Shown: piece after piece, positions 51,115-59,048 of the stretch
Numbering within the stretch: position 1 is the stretch's first letter
How the letters are laid out: the number at the start of each line of letters is the position of its first letter
From: CAVROP01 sp050012175
GTDB taxonomy: Bacteria; Acidobacteriota; Terriglobia; UBA7540
NCBI GenBank assembly: GCA_050012175.1
Contig: JBEKHR010000001.1
Span: 1 to 64,000, forward strand
DNA: 64,000 bases
Reading direction: 5' to 3'
Translations under genes and position numbers: made by a program
Notes under the pieces: generated by a model
Told to the model about the DNA's origin: nothing
Seen by the model: only the letters and a program-made list of their open reading frames with translations
Database searches by the model: none

Positions 51115-51233
51115 GAAGGAACCGGACGGAGGTTATCTCCTATCTGCGGGAAAAGACCGGAAAGCCGATCGAAATCGGGCGCCCGGCCCTCACTCTGTTT
51201 CCAAGCCTGTCCATTCGCGTCGACGACTTCGGC

Positions 51234-52607
51234 TTAAAGAAGCCCGCCGCCTTTCCTTCCGGCTATTTCGTTAAGGCGCGGCGGATTCCCACCACTCACA
51301 ACGGGGGCTGGGGCTAGAGCTGGCGCTTGGGCGTGTGGAGGGCTGCCCGCGCTAGCTGGAACCAGAGTCAACGCCTTCAACTGGTCAAGCGACGTCAGCA
51401 CGGCCTGCCAAGCAGCGGAGTCCTTCTTGGTATCGATCGGTGCGGAGAGGTCCCCATAAAAGTTCAGGATGTTCTCGCGCAGCTCCGCTGACGTCCGATC
51501 GAACTTTCGCTCGGAAAGTTTGGCCAGCAACTTTGCATAGGAGTCGTCGGTCAGTGTGTACTCCGCTGCCTTGGTCTCTTTGCCGGTATCAAAGTCAATG
51601 TTGGAGAGTCGCAGGGAGTCCGTTCGCAATTCTTCAAGATAGGTTCGGTATTGATCTACAGAAGTATTAATGCTCTTAAAATACATCTCCTCCGTCTTCG
51701 GGGTGGGGCTCTTGAACGCCATCGCTTTGAATGGCCCTATTTTCGGCATGTAATGCAAGAGCACTGACAACACGCGCGTGCCGAATCCCGGCTTTGTGTA
51801 TTCCTTTCCCCAGTTCCTTTCATAGTCGGAGCGCGAAAGACGGTAAAGGAACTTTCGTTTTGAGAAGCTGGGTTCTTCGCGCATCATGTCCTTCTTATGG
51901 GTCCGCAGCGCGACCTGCGTCATCTCCGGGATCAGCCGGCTGACAGCGTAACGGTACGAGCTGATCGTGAGATTCTCGCGGGGAAGCACGTCTTTCAATT
52001 CCACTCCGTAAACCACCGGAAAGACGCGCTCCAGGAGGGGCAGGGACACCTGAAACCCGATGAAATCGTGATATTGTTGCGAGGCATAACGGCTCTTCGC
52101 CACCTGCACCATGTCGAACCCGAATTCCGTTCGGATATGCGCCGTTCTGTTCTCTGCGTACTTGACGGAGTTGCCGAACTTCGCCCGCAGCTTCGGGTAT
52201 TCAATCGCAACCGCCTGGTTGACAGCCGGATGGCCGGCAATGTCTGACGCATAGTGTGCTAAGGCGCCCATGGCGAACGCATACTCGTTAGCGTCCTGAC
52301 TCTCGAGCAGCAACTCGCGAACGAGGTCCCCGCTACGAACGTAATGCGCCAGATCGCTGAATTCCTTGCTGCCGAATGGGTAGTAGCCGAGGTCCTGGAT
52401 GACGGCGCCGCCGTAGGCATAGGCATGCGCCTCCGTAATCTGGTCTTCCGTCAGCGTCGGAAATCGCTTGAGCAGCAGAGGCCGGATCTCATCTTTCCAG
52501 AGCAGGTCGACAATTTCCTCGTGCGTCAGGACGGAATACGCAAACAAGCCACCGGCGCACATCAGCAAGACACAGAGGACGAGTGCAACGACTGGCGTTT
52601 TTCTCAT
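51234..52607 (-). CDS. Exported zinc-dependent phospholipase C-like protein
   Basis: 457 aa from ATG 52607, with AAGGA about 10 nt upstream; the frame extends upstream without support. Signal peptide (VVALVLCVLLMCAGGLFAYS), then VLTHEEIVDLLWKDEIRPLL, YAYGGAVIQDLGYYPFGSKE and AFAMGALAHYASDIAGHPAV, the His/Asp-rich zinc-binding pattern of the zinc-dependent phospholipase C fold. The C-terminal ~200 residues are unassigned, ending in an Ala/Pro tail. Likely a periplasmic or secreted hydrolase; substrate not shown. Confidence 0.82.
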   Translation of the reverse strand: MRKTPVVALVLCVLLMCAGGLFAYSVLTHEEIVDLLWKDEIRPLLLKRFPTLTEDQITEAHAYAYGGAVIQDLGYYPFGSKEFSDLAHYVRSGDLVRELLLESQDANEYAFAMGALAHYASDIAGHPAVNQAVAIEYPKLRAKFGNSVKYAENRTAHIRTEFGFDMVQVAKSRYASQQYHDFIGFQVSLPLLERVFPVVYGVELKDVLPRENLTISSYRYAVSRLIPEMTQVALRTHKKDMMREEPSFSKRKFLYRLSRSDYERNWGKEYTKPGFGTRVLSVLLHYMPKIGPFKAMAFKSPTPKTEEMYFKSINTSVDQYRTYLEELRTDSLRLSNIDFDTGKETKAAEYTLTDDSYAKLLAKLSERKFDRTSAELRENILNFYGDLSAPIDTKKDSAAWQAVLTSLDQLKALTLVPASAGSPPHAQAPALAPAPVVSGGNPPRLNEIAGRKGGGLL

Positions 52608-52719
52608 GTTTCGTTTTTCCTTAACCACGGTGAACCCGGAATTCGCGCGCCAGACGCTCGTCGCGTCTGGCGCGGTGGCTGTTTCCCTTCGATGACTTGC
52701 AGTTCTCCCGATGGATCGC

Positions 52720-53409
52720 TTATAACCGGCCAAACGTTCGTCCACCCGAGGGAGAGTATTTCGTCAGCGTGCTGTCCAGGCCCTGGGCCGCATGAGGAGT
52801 GCGCACTGTGCCGTCGATCAGAATTTCTTTCGCGGTCACCCTGCGTCCATACACCTTTTGGTTATCGTCTTCATCTTGCTTGTACACGGCCCCGTCGAGC
52901 GACGCCCCGCCAAACAAGCCCCGTGAGCGCGAGTAGCTAAGAATCTCCGCATGGAGTTGAACGTCGGTCGCGCCTTCCGCGGAACGACCCACCGGGCCGG
53001 CCGCTGCGGATAATTCCGCACCCAGCTTGACGCTGTCCTGAACCAGTTTTTTCATGCCTTCAGGGTTCATCACGAGGAAGACGACGTCGGTCGCCTTACC
53101 GCCGATCTGAAATCCCACGCTCGCGCCGCCCATGGTGAACATGGAGGGGGCATCCCACGGACCGTTCCCGCCCTTGCGGCACACCAGCACACCGCGTCCA
53201 TAAGTGCCACCAAATCCAAAGGCGAACTTCACCTCAGAAGGAACGATGCCCACACACACGGCCTTGTCCAGCAAATCATGAGGAATGCCCTTGTCGGGAG
53301 TCCCCATGATCTCGTTTATGACGTTGGTTGCCTTTTGCAGTTGGCTCTCGCCTGCGAATGCAGGCGCACAGAATGCTAGAAACAGAAAAACCAAAGTAAC
53401 CCTTTTCAT
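52720..53409 (-). CDS. Exported SYLF-domain (Ysc84-like) lipid-binding protein
   Basis: 229 residues; GGAG lies before the ATG. Signal peptide (VTLVFLFLAFCAPAFAGES). The domain contains GIPHDLLDKAVCVGIVPSEV, FGFGGTYGRGVLVCR, GGASVGFQIGGKATDVVFLV and SYSRSRGLFGGASLDGAVYK, typical of the SYLF family, which binds lipids and is exported in bacteria. Physiological role unclear. Two repeat-bearing exported proteins lie just upstream on the same strand. Confidence 0.9.
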   Translation of the reverse strand: MKRVTLVFLFLAFCAPAFAGESQLQKATNVINEIMGTPDKGIPHDLLDKAVCVGIVPSEVKFAFGFGGTYGRGVLVCRKGGNGPWDAPSMFTMGGASVGFQIGGKATDVVFLVMNPEGMKKLVQDSVKLGAELSAAAGPVGRSAEGATDVQLHAEILSYSRSRGLFGGASLDGAVYKQDEDDNQKVYGRRVTAKEILIDGTVRTPHAAQGLDSTLTKYSPSGGRTFGRL

Positions 53410-53463
53410 TTGAAGCTCCTTTTCTGTACTTACACCGATCCCGAAGCTGCGCTGGATAGACAG

Positions 53464-54321
53464 TTAGAATACGACGCTGATTGCAATGCGAACACCGGGA
53501 TGCACCGGGTTGTACAAGTAATAGCCGCCATCAATGTAGTCAACGTAAACTTCATCGGTGTAGTACCAGTCTGCTGGCCACGGGTCAATGAATCCGAACC
53601 AATAGCCGCCGTACTGGAAGCGCGGATACCCGGCGACAATCCTAGGACGGTTGACGCGGAACCTGTGGTCACGACCAAAATGGGCACGGAAACGGTCGTC
53701 AGGAATGCGACCACCGCGGTTGCCAGCGACGCCCTGTGCCTGCTGTGCGTGTTCCTGCCGCTGTGCAGATTTGGCTTGCTGCGCTTCTTGCTTCTGCTCA
53801 GCTTGTTGTGAAGACTTGGCCCGCTGTGCTTCTTGCTTCTGCTGAGCGTGTTGTGAAGACTTGGCCTGCTGTGCTTCTTGCTTCTGCTCAGCGTGTTGTG
53901 AAGACTTGGCCTGCTGTGCTTCTTGCTTCTGCTCAGCGTGTTGTGAAGACTTGGCCTGCTGTGCTTCTTGCTTCTGCTCAGCGTGTTGTGAAGACTTGGC
54001 CTGCTGTGCTTCTTGCTTCTGCTCAGCGTGTTGTGCAGACTTGGCCTGCTGTGCTTCTTGCTTCTGCTCAGCGTGTTGTGCAGACTTGGCCTGCTGTGCT
54101 TCTTGCTTCTGCTCAGCGTGTTGTGAAGATTTGGCCTGCTGTGCTTCTCGCTTCTGCTCAGCGTGTTGTGAAGACTTGGCCTGCTGTGCTTCTTGCTTCT
54201 GCTGTGCATGTTGTGCGGGCTTGGCCTCCTGAGCGTGTTCCTCCTGCTGCGCGTAGGCAGGAGCAGTGGTTCCGAGGAGCAAAAATAGAACTGCTGTGCT
54301 GATTATTCCAACTAGTTTCAT
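53464..54321 (-). CDS. Exported protein with ten 15-residue Gln/Ala/Lys repeats
   Basis: 285 aa from ATG 54321, which has GGAGG about eight bases upstream. Signal peptide 1-25, then ten copies of QHAEQKQEAQQAKSS (about residues 37-186), predicted as a long charged helix or coiled coil. The C-terminal ~80 residues (RAHFGRDHRFRVNRP, RFQYGGYWFGFIDPWP, DYIDGGYYLYNPVHPG) are Tyr/Trp rich and match the neighbouring protein at 54723-55268. A TATAAT at 54399-54404 (minus strand) may be the promoter. No named family recognised. Confidence 0.8.
   Translation of the reverse strand: MKLVGIISTAVLFLLLGTTAPAYAQQEEHAQEAKPAQHAQQKQEAQQAKSSQHAEQKREAQQAKSSQHAEQKQEAQQAKSAQHAEQKQEAQQAKSAQHAEQKQEAQQAKSSQHAEQKQEAQQAKSSQHAEQKQEAQQAKSSQHAEQKQEAQQAKSSQHAQQKQEAQRAKSSQQAEQKQEAQQAKSAQRQEHAQQAQGVAGNRGGRIPDDRFRAHFGRDHRFRVNRPRIVAGYPRFQYGGYWFGFIDPWPADWYYTDEVYVDYIDGGYYLYNPVHPGVRIAISVVF
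53764..54213. repeat. 45-bp coding tandem repeat, ten units
   Basis: Units TTGTGAAGACTTGGCCTGCT then GTGCTTCTTGCTTCTGCTCA and GCGTG on the plus strand, ten copies, with very few substitutions. Frames on the other strand stay open because the unit lacks stops. High identity suggests recent expansion or ongoing homogenisation. Confidence 0.9.
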
Positions 54322-54398
54322 GGGTGTAACCTCCATTCCAACTCACCTGCCATCCGCCTCTTACCAGATCCCGGCTGGTACCTTGAGGCACTCTTCTT

Positions 54399-54404
54399 AT
54401 TATA
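54399..54404 (-). promoter_or_regulatory. Possible -10 box for the 45-bp-repeat protein gene
   Basis: TATAAT on the minus strand, 78 bp before the start codon, in GGGTATAATAAG. The paralogous gene has GGTATAACAAG in the corresponding place (about 55327-55337). No good -35 box was found at 17 bp. Confidence 0.4.
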
Positions 54405-54445
54405 CCCTTTATATCCTGGGGGTAATTCGGTGTCAGTTCAGTTCC

Positions 54446-54508
54446 GCTCACACGTTAGGTCAAAATTGCTCAGTCACGTTTGCGACGGGAGAAACAAATG
54501 CTGGGACT
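54446..54508. promoter_or_regulatory. Conserved intergenic element, copy B
   Basis: GCTCACACGTTAGGTCAAAA then TTGCTCAGTCACGTTTGCGA and CGGGAGAAACAAATGCTGGG. It lies upstream of the 45-bp-repeat gene (minus strand). Copies at 51052-51114 and 55365-55400. Nothing else was recognised in the gap to 54722. Confidence 0.65.
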
Positions 54509-54722
54509 CCTGGAGTTCAGTAAGGCTTCGAACTTGGAAATGATCTGATCGTTCACCCCGTGCGCCTTGACTGAACTTGCCATTTCACGATGACAGCCTC
54601 CAGCATTATTGGCCGCTCGGGTAGCTCTCAAGCCAAAAGACTCATACGGGTTTCCCCCCTCGGGGCGACCCGCCCCGCCCGTGCCGATTGAATCCTCCCC
54701 CGAAGGTGTGCTGGATAAATCG

Positions 54723-55268
54723 TCAGAATATGTTGAGGGTAAGGCGGAAGCCTGGATGCCTCAGGTTGAACATATAATAGACGCCATCAATGTATTCGAC
54801 ATAAAAGTCGTCGTTGTAGTCCCAGCCTACTGGCCATCCTTCATTGAACCCGAACCAATAGCCGCCGTACTGGAAGCGGTTATACCCTTCGATCATCTGG
54901 GGACGCCCCATGTGGAACGAGTGGCCCCGACCGAAATGGGAACGGTAACTGGCGTCAGAAACGCGGCCATAGTGGCCGCCGCCCCTGTTGGAAGCAACGG
55001 CCTGTCCCTGCTGCCCTCCGGACTGCTTCGCTTGCTGTGCGCGCTGCTCTGGCTGCGCTTTCTGTGCGCGCTGCTCTGGTTGGGCTTTCTGCGCGCGCTG
55101 CTGTGGCTGCGCTTTCTGTTCGTGTTGCGGTTGCGCCTGGTGTTGCGCCGGCTGGGCTTTTTCGCCGCCTCCGGGCTTTTCCTCCTCGCCTTTTTGTGCG
55201 AATGCAGGAACGGTGGTTCCGAGAAGCAAAAACAGAACTGCTGTGCTGATAACTCGATTTTGTTTCAT
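54723..55268 (-). CDS. Exported Gln-rich protein, paralogue of the 45-bp-repeat protein
   Basis: 181 aa from ATG 55268, with GGAGGG seven bases upstream. Near-identical signal peptide to its neighbour (VISTAVLFLLLGTTVPAFAQ), a Gln/Lys/Pro-rich segment with imperfect KAQPEQRAQ repeats (about 30-85), and the shared C-terminal domain (RSHFGRGHSFHMGRP, RFQYGGYWFGFNEGWP, YIDGVYYMFNLRHPGFRL). It arose by duplication, with the repeat segment then diverging. Unknown function. Confidence 0.78.
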   Translation of the reverse strand: MKQNRVISTAVLFLLLGTTVPAFAQKGEEEKPGGGEKAQPAQHQAQPQHEQKAQPQQRAQKAQPEQRAQKAQPEQRAQQAKQSGGQQGQAVASNRGGGHYGRVSDASYRSHFGRGHSFHMGRPQMIEGYNRFQYGGYWFGFNEGWPVGWDYNDDFYVEYIDGVYYMFNLRHPGFRLTLNIF

Positions 55269-55364
55269 AGGCGTTCCCTCCAACTCATGTCACATCTGCC
55301 TCTTGCTGCATTCTCGAGGCATACTTGTTATACCGTTTGTGCGCAGGGGTGTCAGTTCACTAAG

Positions 55365-55400
55365 GCTCACGTAATAGGTCAAAAATGCTCACCCGAGTTC
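55365..55400. promoter_or_regulatory. Conserved intergenic element, copy C
   Basis: GCTCACGTAATAGGTCAAAA then ATGCTCACCCGAGTTC, matching the left part of copies A and B. It lies upstream of the paralogous exported-protein gene (minus strand). The rest of the gap to 55632 holds no recognised gene. Confidence 0.6.
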
Positions 55401-55631
55401 ATGGGGGGGAACTACAATCTGGAGCCGGTGGGGATTTGCCGGGCATTTGAGATGAACGGGGGCTTCGTTCCGCAACAAGGTGGACAATGCGGCGGCTCGC
55501 TTCCTGAGCCTGAGCGAAGGCTATCCTTTGGGAAAGCACTTCATCCAAACCGAGTGCTTTCCTCCGCACTACACCGCCCAGCCCGGCAGGCTCATCGAGC
55601 GGTTAACACCTATTTCGGTTATATGAGGTGG

Positions 55632-55747
55632 GTGTAGTGTCCACTAATTGAGTGGACAATGTAGCGCCACCGTCTCGGCGGCATCTGCCGGCAGGATGCC
55701 GGCGCTACGAGAGGGCGCGTTGTCCAGCTATTTCCTGGACACTACAC
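55632..55747. mobile_element. Miniature element with 12-bp perfect TIRs abutting the crp stop
   Basis: GTGTAGTGTCCA at the left and TGGACACTACAC at the right are exact inverses. A second inverted pair (GTGGACAATGTAGCGCC with GGCGCTACG...TTGTCC) lies inside around a GCCGGCAGGATGCCGGC hairpin shared with 44692-44745. No coding capacity. Its right edge overlaps the first base of the neighbouring stop codon. Confidence 0.6.
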
Positions 55748-56445
55748 TAGTCGTGCAGGACCACGCTCAAGAGGCTGCTGTTAACCGTCAACCCCCCGGT
55801 GAGGCTTTCGTAATCGACAAAGCCCAGCTTCTTGAACTTATTCATGAAATGACTGACCCGCGACCGAGTCGTGCCGACCATTTGCGCCAGGTTTTCCTGA
55901 TTGATTCTGGGATGTATAGTTTCAGCTCTACTTTCCTTCCCAAAATGAGCCAGCAGCAAGAGAATCCGAGCCAGACGCTTCTCGCTGGAGTTGAAAAGCT
56001 GATCGACGAGATCCCCTTCGAATCGGATGTTGCGTGAAAGCAGATGCGTGACGAACAATTCCGAGATTTCGTGCTTTTCGTGCAGCATGCGCGCCATCAG
56101 CGGCTTCGAAATCCTGACCAGATTGCAATCTGTCAGCGTGGTAGCCGTGGCGATGCGCAACGGCTGACCAGCGAGGCATCCCTCGCCGAAGAAGTCACCG
56201 GCGCCCAGAATGGCGACGATCGCTTCCTTGCCTTGGTCGGATGTTACCGCGATCTTCACCTTGCCTTGCCGGAGGTAGAACACGGAATCCGCAGGTTGTC
56301 CTTGGCTGAAGATGTTGCGGCTGGCGCCGTATTCAACGTTGGTTTTCCCGCCGGCGAATCCAGCGAGGAAGGCTTCCCAATCGACCACCGGCGGCTTGTT
56401 AGTATTTGCCGCAACAGCCTGAGACTGGTTTTTCGCTAGGGCCAT
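55747..56445 (-). CDS. Crp/Fnr-family transcriptional regulator
   Basis: 232 residues; AAGGAGG lies six bases before the ATG. N-terminal ~22 residues variable, cyclic-nucleotide-binding-like domain at about 35-150 (GASRNIFSQGQPADSVFYLR, VAILGAGDFFGEGCLAGQPL), a long dimer helix, and a C-terminal winged HTH (NQENLAQMVGTTRSRVSHFM). No cysteine set for an Fnr-type cluster is evident. The ligand is unknown. A small gene lies about 170 bp upstream in the same direction. Confidence 0.92.
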   Translation of the reverse strand: MALAKNQSQAVAANTNKPPVVDWEAFLAGFAGGKTNVEYGASRNIFSQGQPADSVFYLRQGKVKIAVTSDQGKEAIVAILGAGDFFGEGCLAGQPLRIATATTLTDCNLVRISKPLMARMLHEKHEISELFVTHLLSRNIRFEGDLVDQLFNSSEKRLARILLLLAHFGKESRAETIHPRINQENLAQMVGTTRSRVSHFMNKFKKLGFVDYESLTGGLTVNSSLLSVVLHD

Positions 56446-56612
56446 AACAACCTCCTTCTGCTTGCTGAAAGCAAGCCCTCGGTATCAAAAGTAATTGGTT
56501 TGTGGCGACGATTCTGACATCGCCTTGCGCGCCAAGTCCCATCAATCTCTCTTGACGTTTGTCCACTTTCAGTGCCCCGTCACGCCGTGCGTGAGATGGG
56601 CGTTACAGGGCT

Positions 56613-56783
56613 TCACCGCGGCTGACCCAGAGCCGGAAATACTGCTCGCTTTTTTGCAGGAGCTTCCAGGGCCACCTCGACTCCGTTCGCTTTGTAGCTC
56701 GAGATTTCTTCATCAACAATTTGTTTGACAATCTCCAGCGAAACCTGCTCGAAGTGTGTTTTAGCTTCTTTCGATTTGGGCAT
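56613..56783 (-). CDS. Small hypothetical protein, 56 aa
   Basis: Frame from ATG 56783 to TGA 56613-56615 with a good ribosome site (GGAAGGA, about eight bases upstream). The product starts MPKSKEAKTHFEQVSLEIVK and continues QIVDEEISSYKANGVE, a charged amphipathic helix, then a short basic tail (APAKKRAVFPALGQPR). No family recognised. Soluble, possibly a small regulatory or nucleic-acid-binding protein; the role is unknown. Confidence 0.6.
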   Translation of the reverse strand: MPKSKEAKTHFEQVSLEIVKQIVDEEISSYKANGVEVALEAPAKKRAVFPALGQPR

Positions 56784-57041
56784 TGCGATTCATCCTTCCC
56801 GTCGCGTAAAGCCTAGCAGGCCACAACCGATACGGGTTAAATCTTTTTGAAATCTTTTGTTGCCCTTTAGTGGGGCTAATCTGCTGAATTAACGACGCTT
56901 ACCCCCCGGCTAGCGGCCGCGCTGTTAGCGGGGGCATTGGCCGGATACTTTAGCGGTTCCATTATTTACTTGCAGTCTATCGTCACGTTGAGATACGATA
57001 GTGTTTCGGATGTTTAACGTTTCGGAGTTGTGGAGGTGGGC

Positions 57042-57350
57042 ATGGCTCCTCGGGCTGACAAAGCTCCAGGCCATTTCAAGACGATGGCGCAAGCGAACGT
57101 CCCGCAAGGGCGAAAAGGAAAGCACCAGCAGATAGTATCCATAATCCTCCAGGACCTCGACAAGCTGGCGGACCGTTCTGCCATCAAAGTGCCCCTGGCA
57201 GAATTGGTGGAAAGCAAAGAGAAGGTACGTTCAGCCCTGAATCGAGCGACCCGGAAAGCTGGGCGGACGGTTGCGACCGCCAGCGACGCCAGCTACCTGT
57301 ACGTATGGAACGTAAGCGCATCCCCTCAGGGCCCACAAAGCCCAAAGTGA
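57042..57350 (+). CDS. Hypothetical protein, 102 aa
   Basis: Start at ATG 57042 with GGAGGTGGG just upstream. Basic N-terminus (MAPRADKAPGHFKTMAQANV), then GRKGKHQQIVSIILQDLDKL and VPLAELVESKEKVRSALNRA, TRKAGRTVATASDASYLYVW. The pattern (two helices, then a basic helix and a beta hairpin ending in YLYVWN) suggests a small winged or MarR-like nucleic-acid-binding fold, but I cannot name a family. About 260 bp of non-coding sequence lies upstream. Confidence 0.7.
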   Translation: MAPRADKAPGHFKTMAQANVPQGRKGKHQQIVSIILQDLDKLADRSAIKVPLAELVESKEKVRSALNRATRKAGRTVATASDASYLYVWNVSASPQGPQSPK

Positions 57351-57572
57351 TCTGGTTCGGGTTGGCGCCGGGCGCGACCGAGGGGCTTGCGCAAAACCCG
57401 GCCTTCCGGCTAATTGGCTCCGAACCGGCTTTTCAGGACTCACCGAAGCGCGGGGACGAGCCAAGGGGGAAAAATGCGCTCGAGCGGCGCAGTTGGAGGC
57501 AACTGGGTGTATATTCTTGACTGCCAGAATGCCGAGCAAAATGTCGGGCTTATTCTACCTCTCTGCCGCAAC

Positions 57573-57809
57573 ATGGTGTTCCCCTCCGACATCCACGTAC
57601 TCGCGGCCGCATTTTTCATGGGATTGGCGTCGGCCGCGCCGATGGGCCCGGTCAACATGCTGGCCATCCGCCGCGGCATGATCGGCGGTTGGCGCCGTAC
57701 CCTCGCCTGCGGAGTCGGTCCCATCGCCGGCGACCTGATTCTCTTCTCCCTGGTCCTCCTCGGCGGGAACGACGTACCAGGTCGCGAGATGGGTGCTTGT
57801 CGCGTTTAG
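57573..57809 (+). pseudogene. LysE-family translocator, N-terminal fragment
   Basis: 78 residues starting MVFPSDIHVLAAAFFMGLAS, continuing AAPMGPVNMLAIRRGMIGGW with the GPVN signature of LysE/RhtB exporters and RRTLACGVGPIAGDLILFSL. Similarity ends at about residue 64 and the frame stops after GREMGACRV. The remaining four helices are missing. A truncated relic, distinct from the intact gene at 37122-37733. Confidence 0.75.
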
Positions 57810-58188
57810 GCGGGCCTCATAAGCGTTCATTCGGTTGCCACCCACACTGCCTCGACTTGCGCCAAAGCTTTCCTGCAAATGTTCTCAGCACCGCATGTTG
57901 AGATTTTAATCAAGTTCTATCCTATTGAAAAGAGAATAGGTTATCAACAGTCCGTCGCCCCAGAACGCTTCGCGTGTTGTAATTTTCAGTAGGCAAATCG
58001 AGATTCTGGCCTATTGTCCATCTCTCCACTTCCTCATGGTGTCCGCTATCTGTTTGAAAACACGTTGAATACCTTTACCCTTGCAGTTCCATTTTGAACG
58101 AGTTTATGGTCCCCTAGCTGCAACTGTCTGGGTGGAAATCAAAGCCTTCGCACCCCATCCAAAAGAGTGCGGGAAGATGAGGTATCAC
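57810..58188. other. Intergenic stretch, AT-richer, no gene recognised
   Basis: About 380 bp. Includes an AT-rich segment at 57899-57950 (TTTTAATCAAGTTCTATCCT) and the ribosome site for the next gene. No known RNA or repeat identified. Confidence 0.5.
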
Positions 58189-58860
58189 ATGGTTGCAGCA
58201 CTTGTCCTCGGCACGTTCATTTGCTTCGTCATCGTTGATTATTTCTTGCAGACTCGGCGGCCGCAAGCTGCGAAAGCGGTGGTGGCGCCAGCGGAGCCTG
58301 AGGAAGTGTCGTTTCCCATGAACATTGTGGGCGGCTTTAAGCTTCCCGCCGGCCTCTCGTATCACTCTGGCCATGCATGGGCTGCAAAGGAGTCCCGAAA
58401 CGTCGTGCGCATCGGGCTGGATGACTTTGCGGTTCGCTTGTTGGGCAAGGTTGACCAACTCGATCTGCCGGCTCGGGGTCGATGGCTGCGCCAAGGCGAG
58501 AAGGGTTGGACGCTGGCGCGCGGCGGTCACCGCTTCGAAATGTTGTCGCCCATCGAGGGCGAGGTCGTAGATGTAAACCCGGAGGTCTTGAAAGATCCCT
58601 CGGTCATTCACAAGGATCCCTACGGCCTCGGTTGGCTTGTCGCGGTCAACTCTCCGGCCGCTGATTCGAACCTGAAGAACCTGCTGCGGGGCAGGCTAGC
58701 CCAGCGCTGGATGGAAGAATCCGTCGCGACGCTCCATACCCACTTCAGCCCCTCGGCCGGAGTTCACTTGCAGGACGGTGGCCACGCTGTTTCGGACGTC
58801 CTGAGCGCGCTCCCCGAGGACCGCTGGGAAAGGGTAGTCCGCGAACTGTTTCTGGCCTAG
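58189..58860 (+). CDS. Membrane-anchored glycine-cleavage H-protein-like domain protein
   Basis: 223 aa from ATG 58189, with GATGAGGT six bases upstream; ATG 58177 is the alternative. N-terminal membrane helix (VAALVLGTFICFVIVDYFLQ), a linker, then an H-protein/lipoyl-type fold: GLSYHSGHAWAAKESRNVVR, IGLDDFAVRLLGKVDQLDLP, MLSPIEGEVVDVNPEVLKDP, DPYGLGWLVAVNSP. The lysine that carries lipoate in GcvH, seven residues before the SP of SPxxGEV, is Gly here (LARGGHRFEMLSP). So it is probably not lipoylated and not part of glycine cleavage. Remnants of related genes follow. Confidence 0.82.
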   Translation: MVAALVLGTFICFVIVDYFLQTRRPQAAKAVVAPAEPEEVSFPMNIVGGFKLPAGLSYHSGHAWAAKESRNVVRIGLDDFAVRLLGKVDQLDLPARGRWLRQGEKGWTLARGGHRFEMLSPIEGEVVDVNPEVLKDPSVIHKDPYGLGWLVAVNSPAADSNLKNLLRGRLAQRWMEESVATLHTHFSPSAGVHLQDGGHAVSDVLSALPEDRWERVVRELFLA

Positions 58861-58937
58861 GCCGAGCGCCTTGGTGTGTCAACGCCGGCGCGGGGAGTGC
58901 CGGGACACGCGGGTCTCTATTCCGAGGAGGACAAGTC

Positions 58938-59048
58938 ACGGTCGCCCTCTTTGTGGCCTCGATGTTTATAGGCTTTTTGCTGGTGGATCGCATCGTGCAG
59001 TCGCTGCGGACTCGGCAGCCGGCGGTCTGCCTGCGGTGGGCTCCTTGA
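58938..59048 (+). pseudogene. Decayed paralogue of the H-protein-like membrane anchor
   Basis: GAGGAGG (58924-58930) lies seven bases before ACG (58938), followed in frame by VALFVASMFIGFLLVDRIVQ then SLRTRQPAV and a stop at 59046-59048. This resembles the anchor of the preceding gene (VAALVLGTFICFVIVDYFLQ). The start codon reads ACG and the rest of the protein is missing, so it looks like a broken duplicate. Confidence 0.5.

Noticed and set aside
53736..54302. Cysteine- or valine-rich repeat proteins on the plus strand
   Set aside because: By-products of the stop-free 45-bp unit. Only the minus-strand frame has a ribosome site, signal peptide and a paralogous C-terminal domain.
57305..57520. 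71-codon frame after the 102-aa hypothetical gene
   Set aside because: No ribosome site, overlaps the upstream gene in another frame, and no recognisable sequence.
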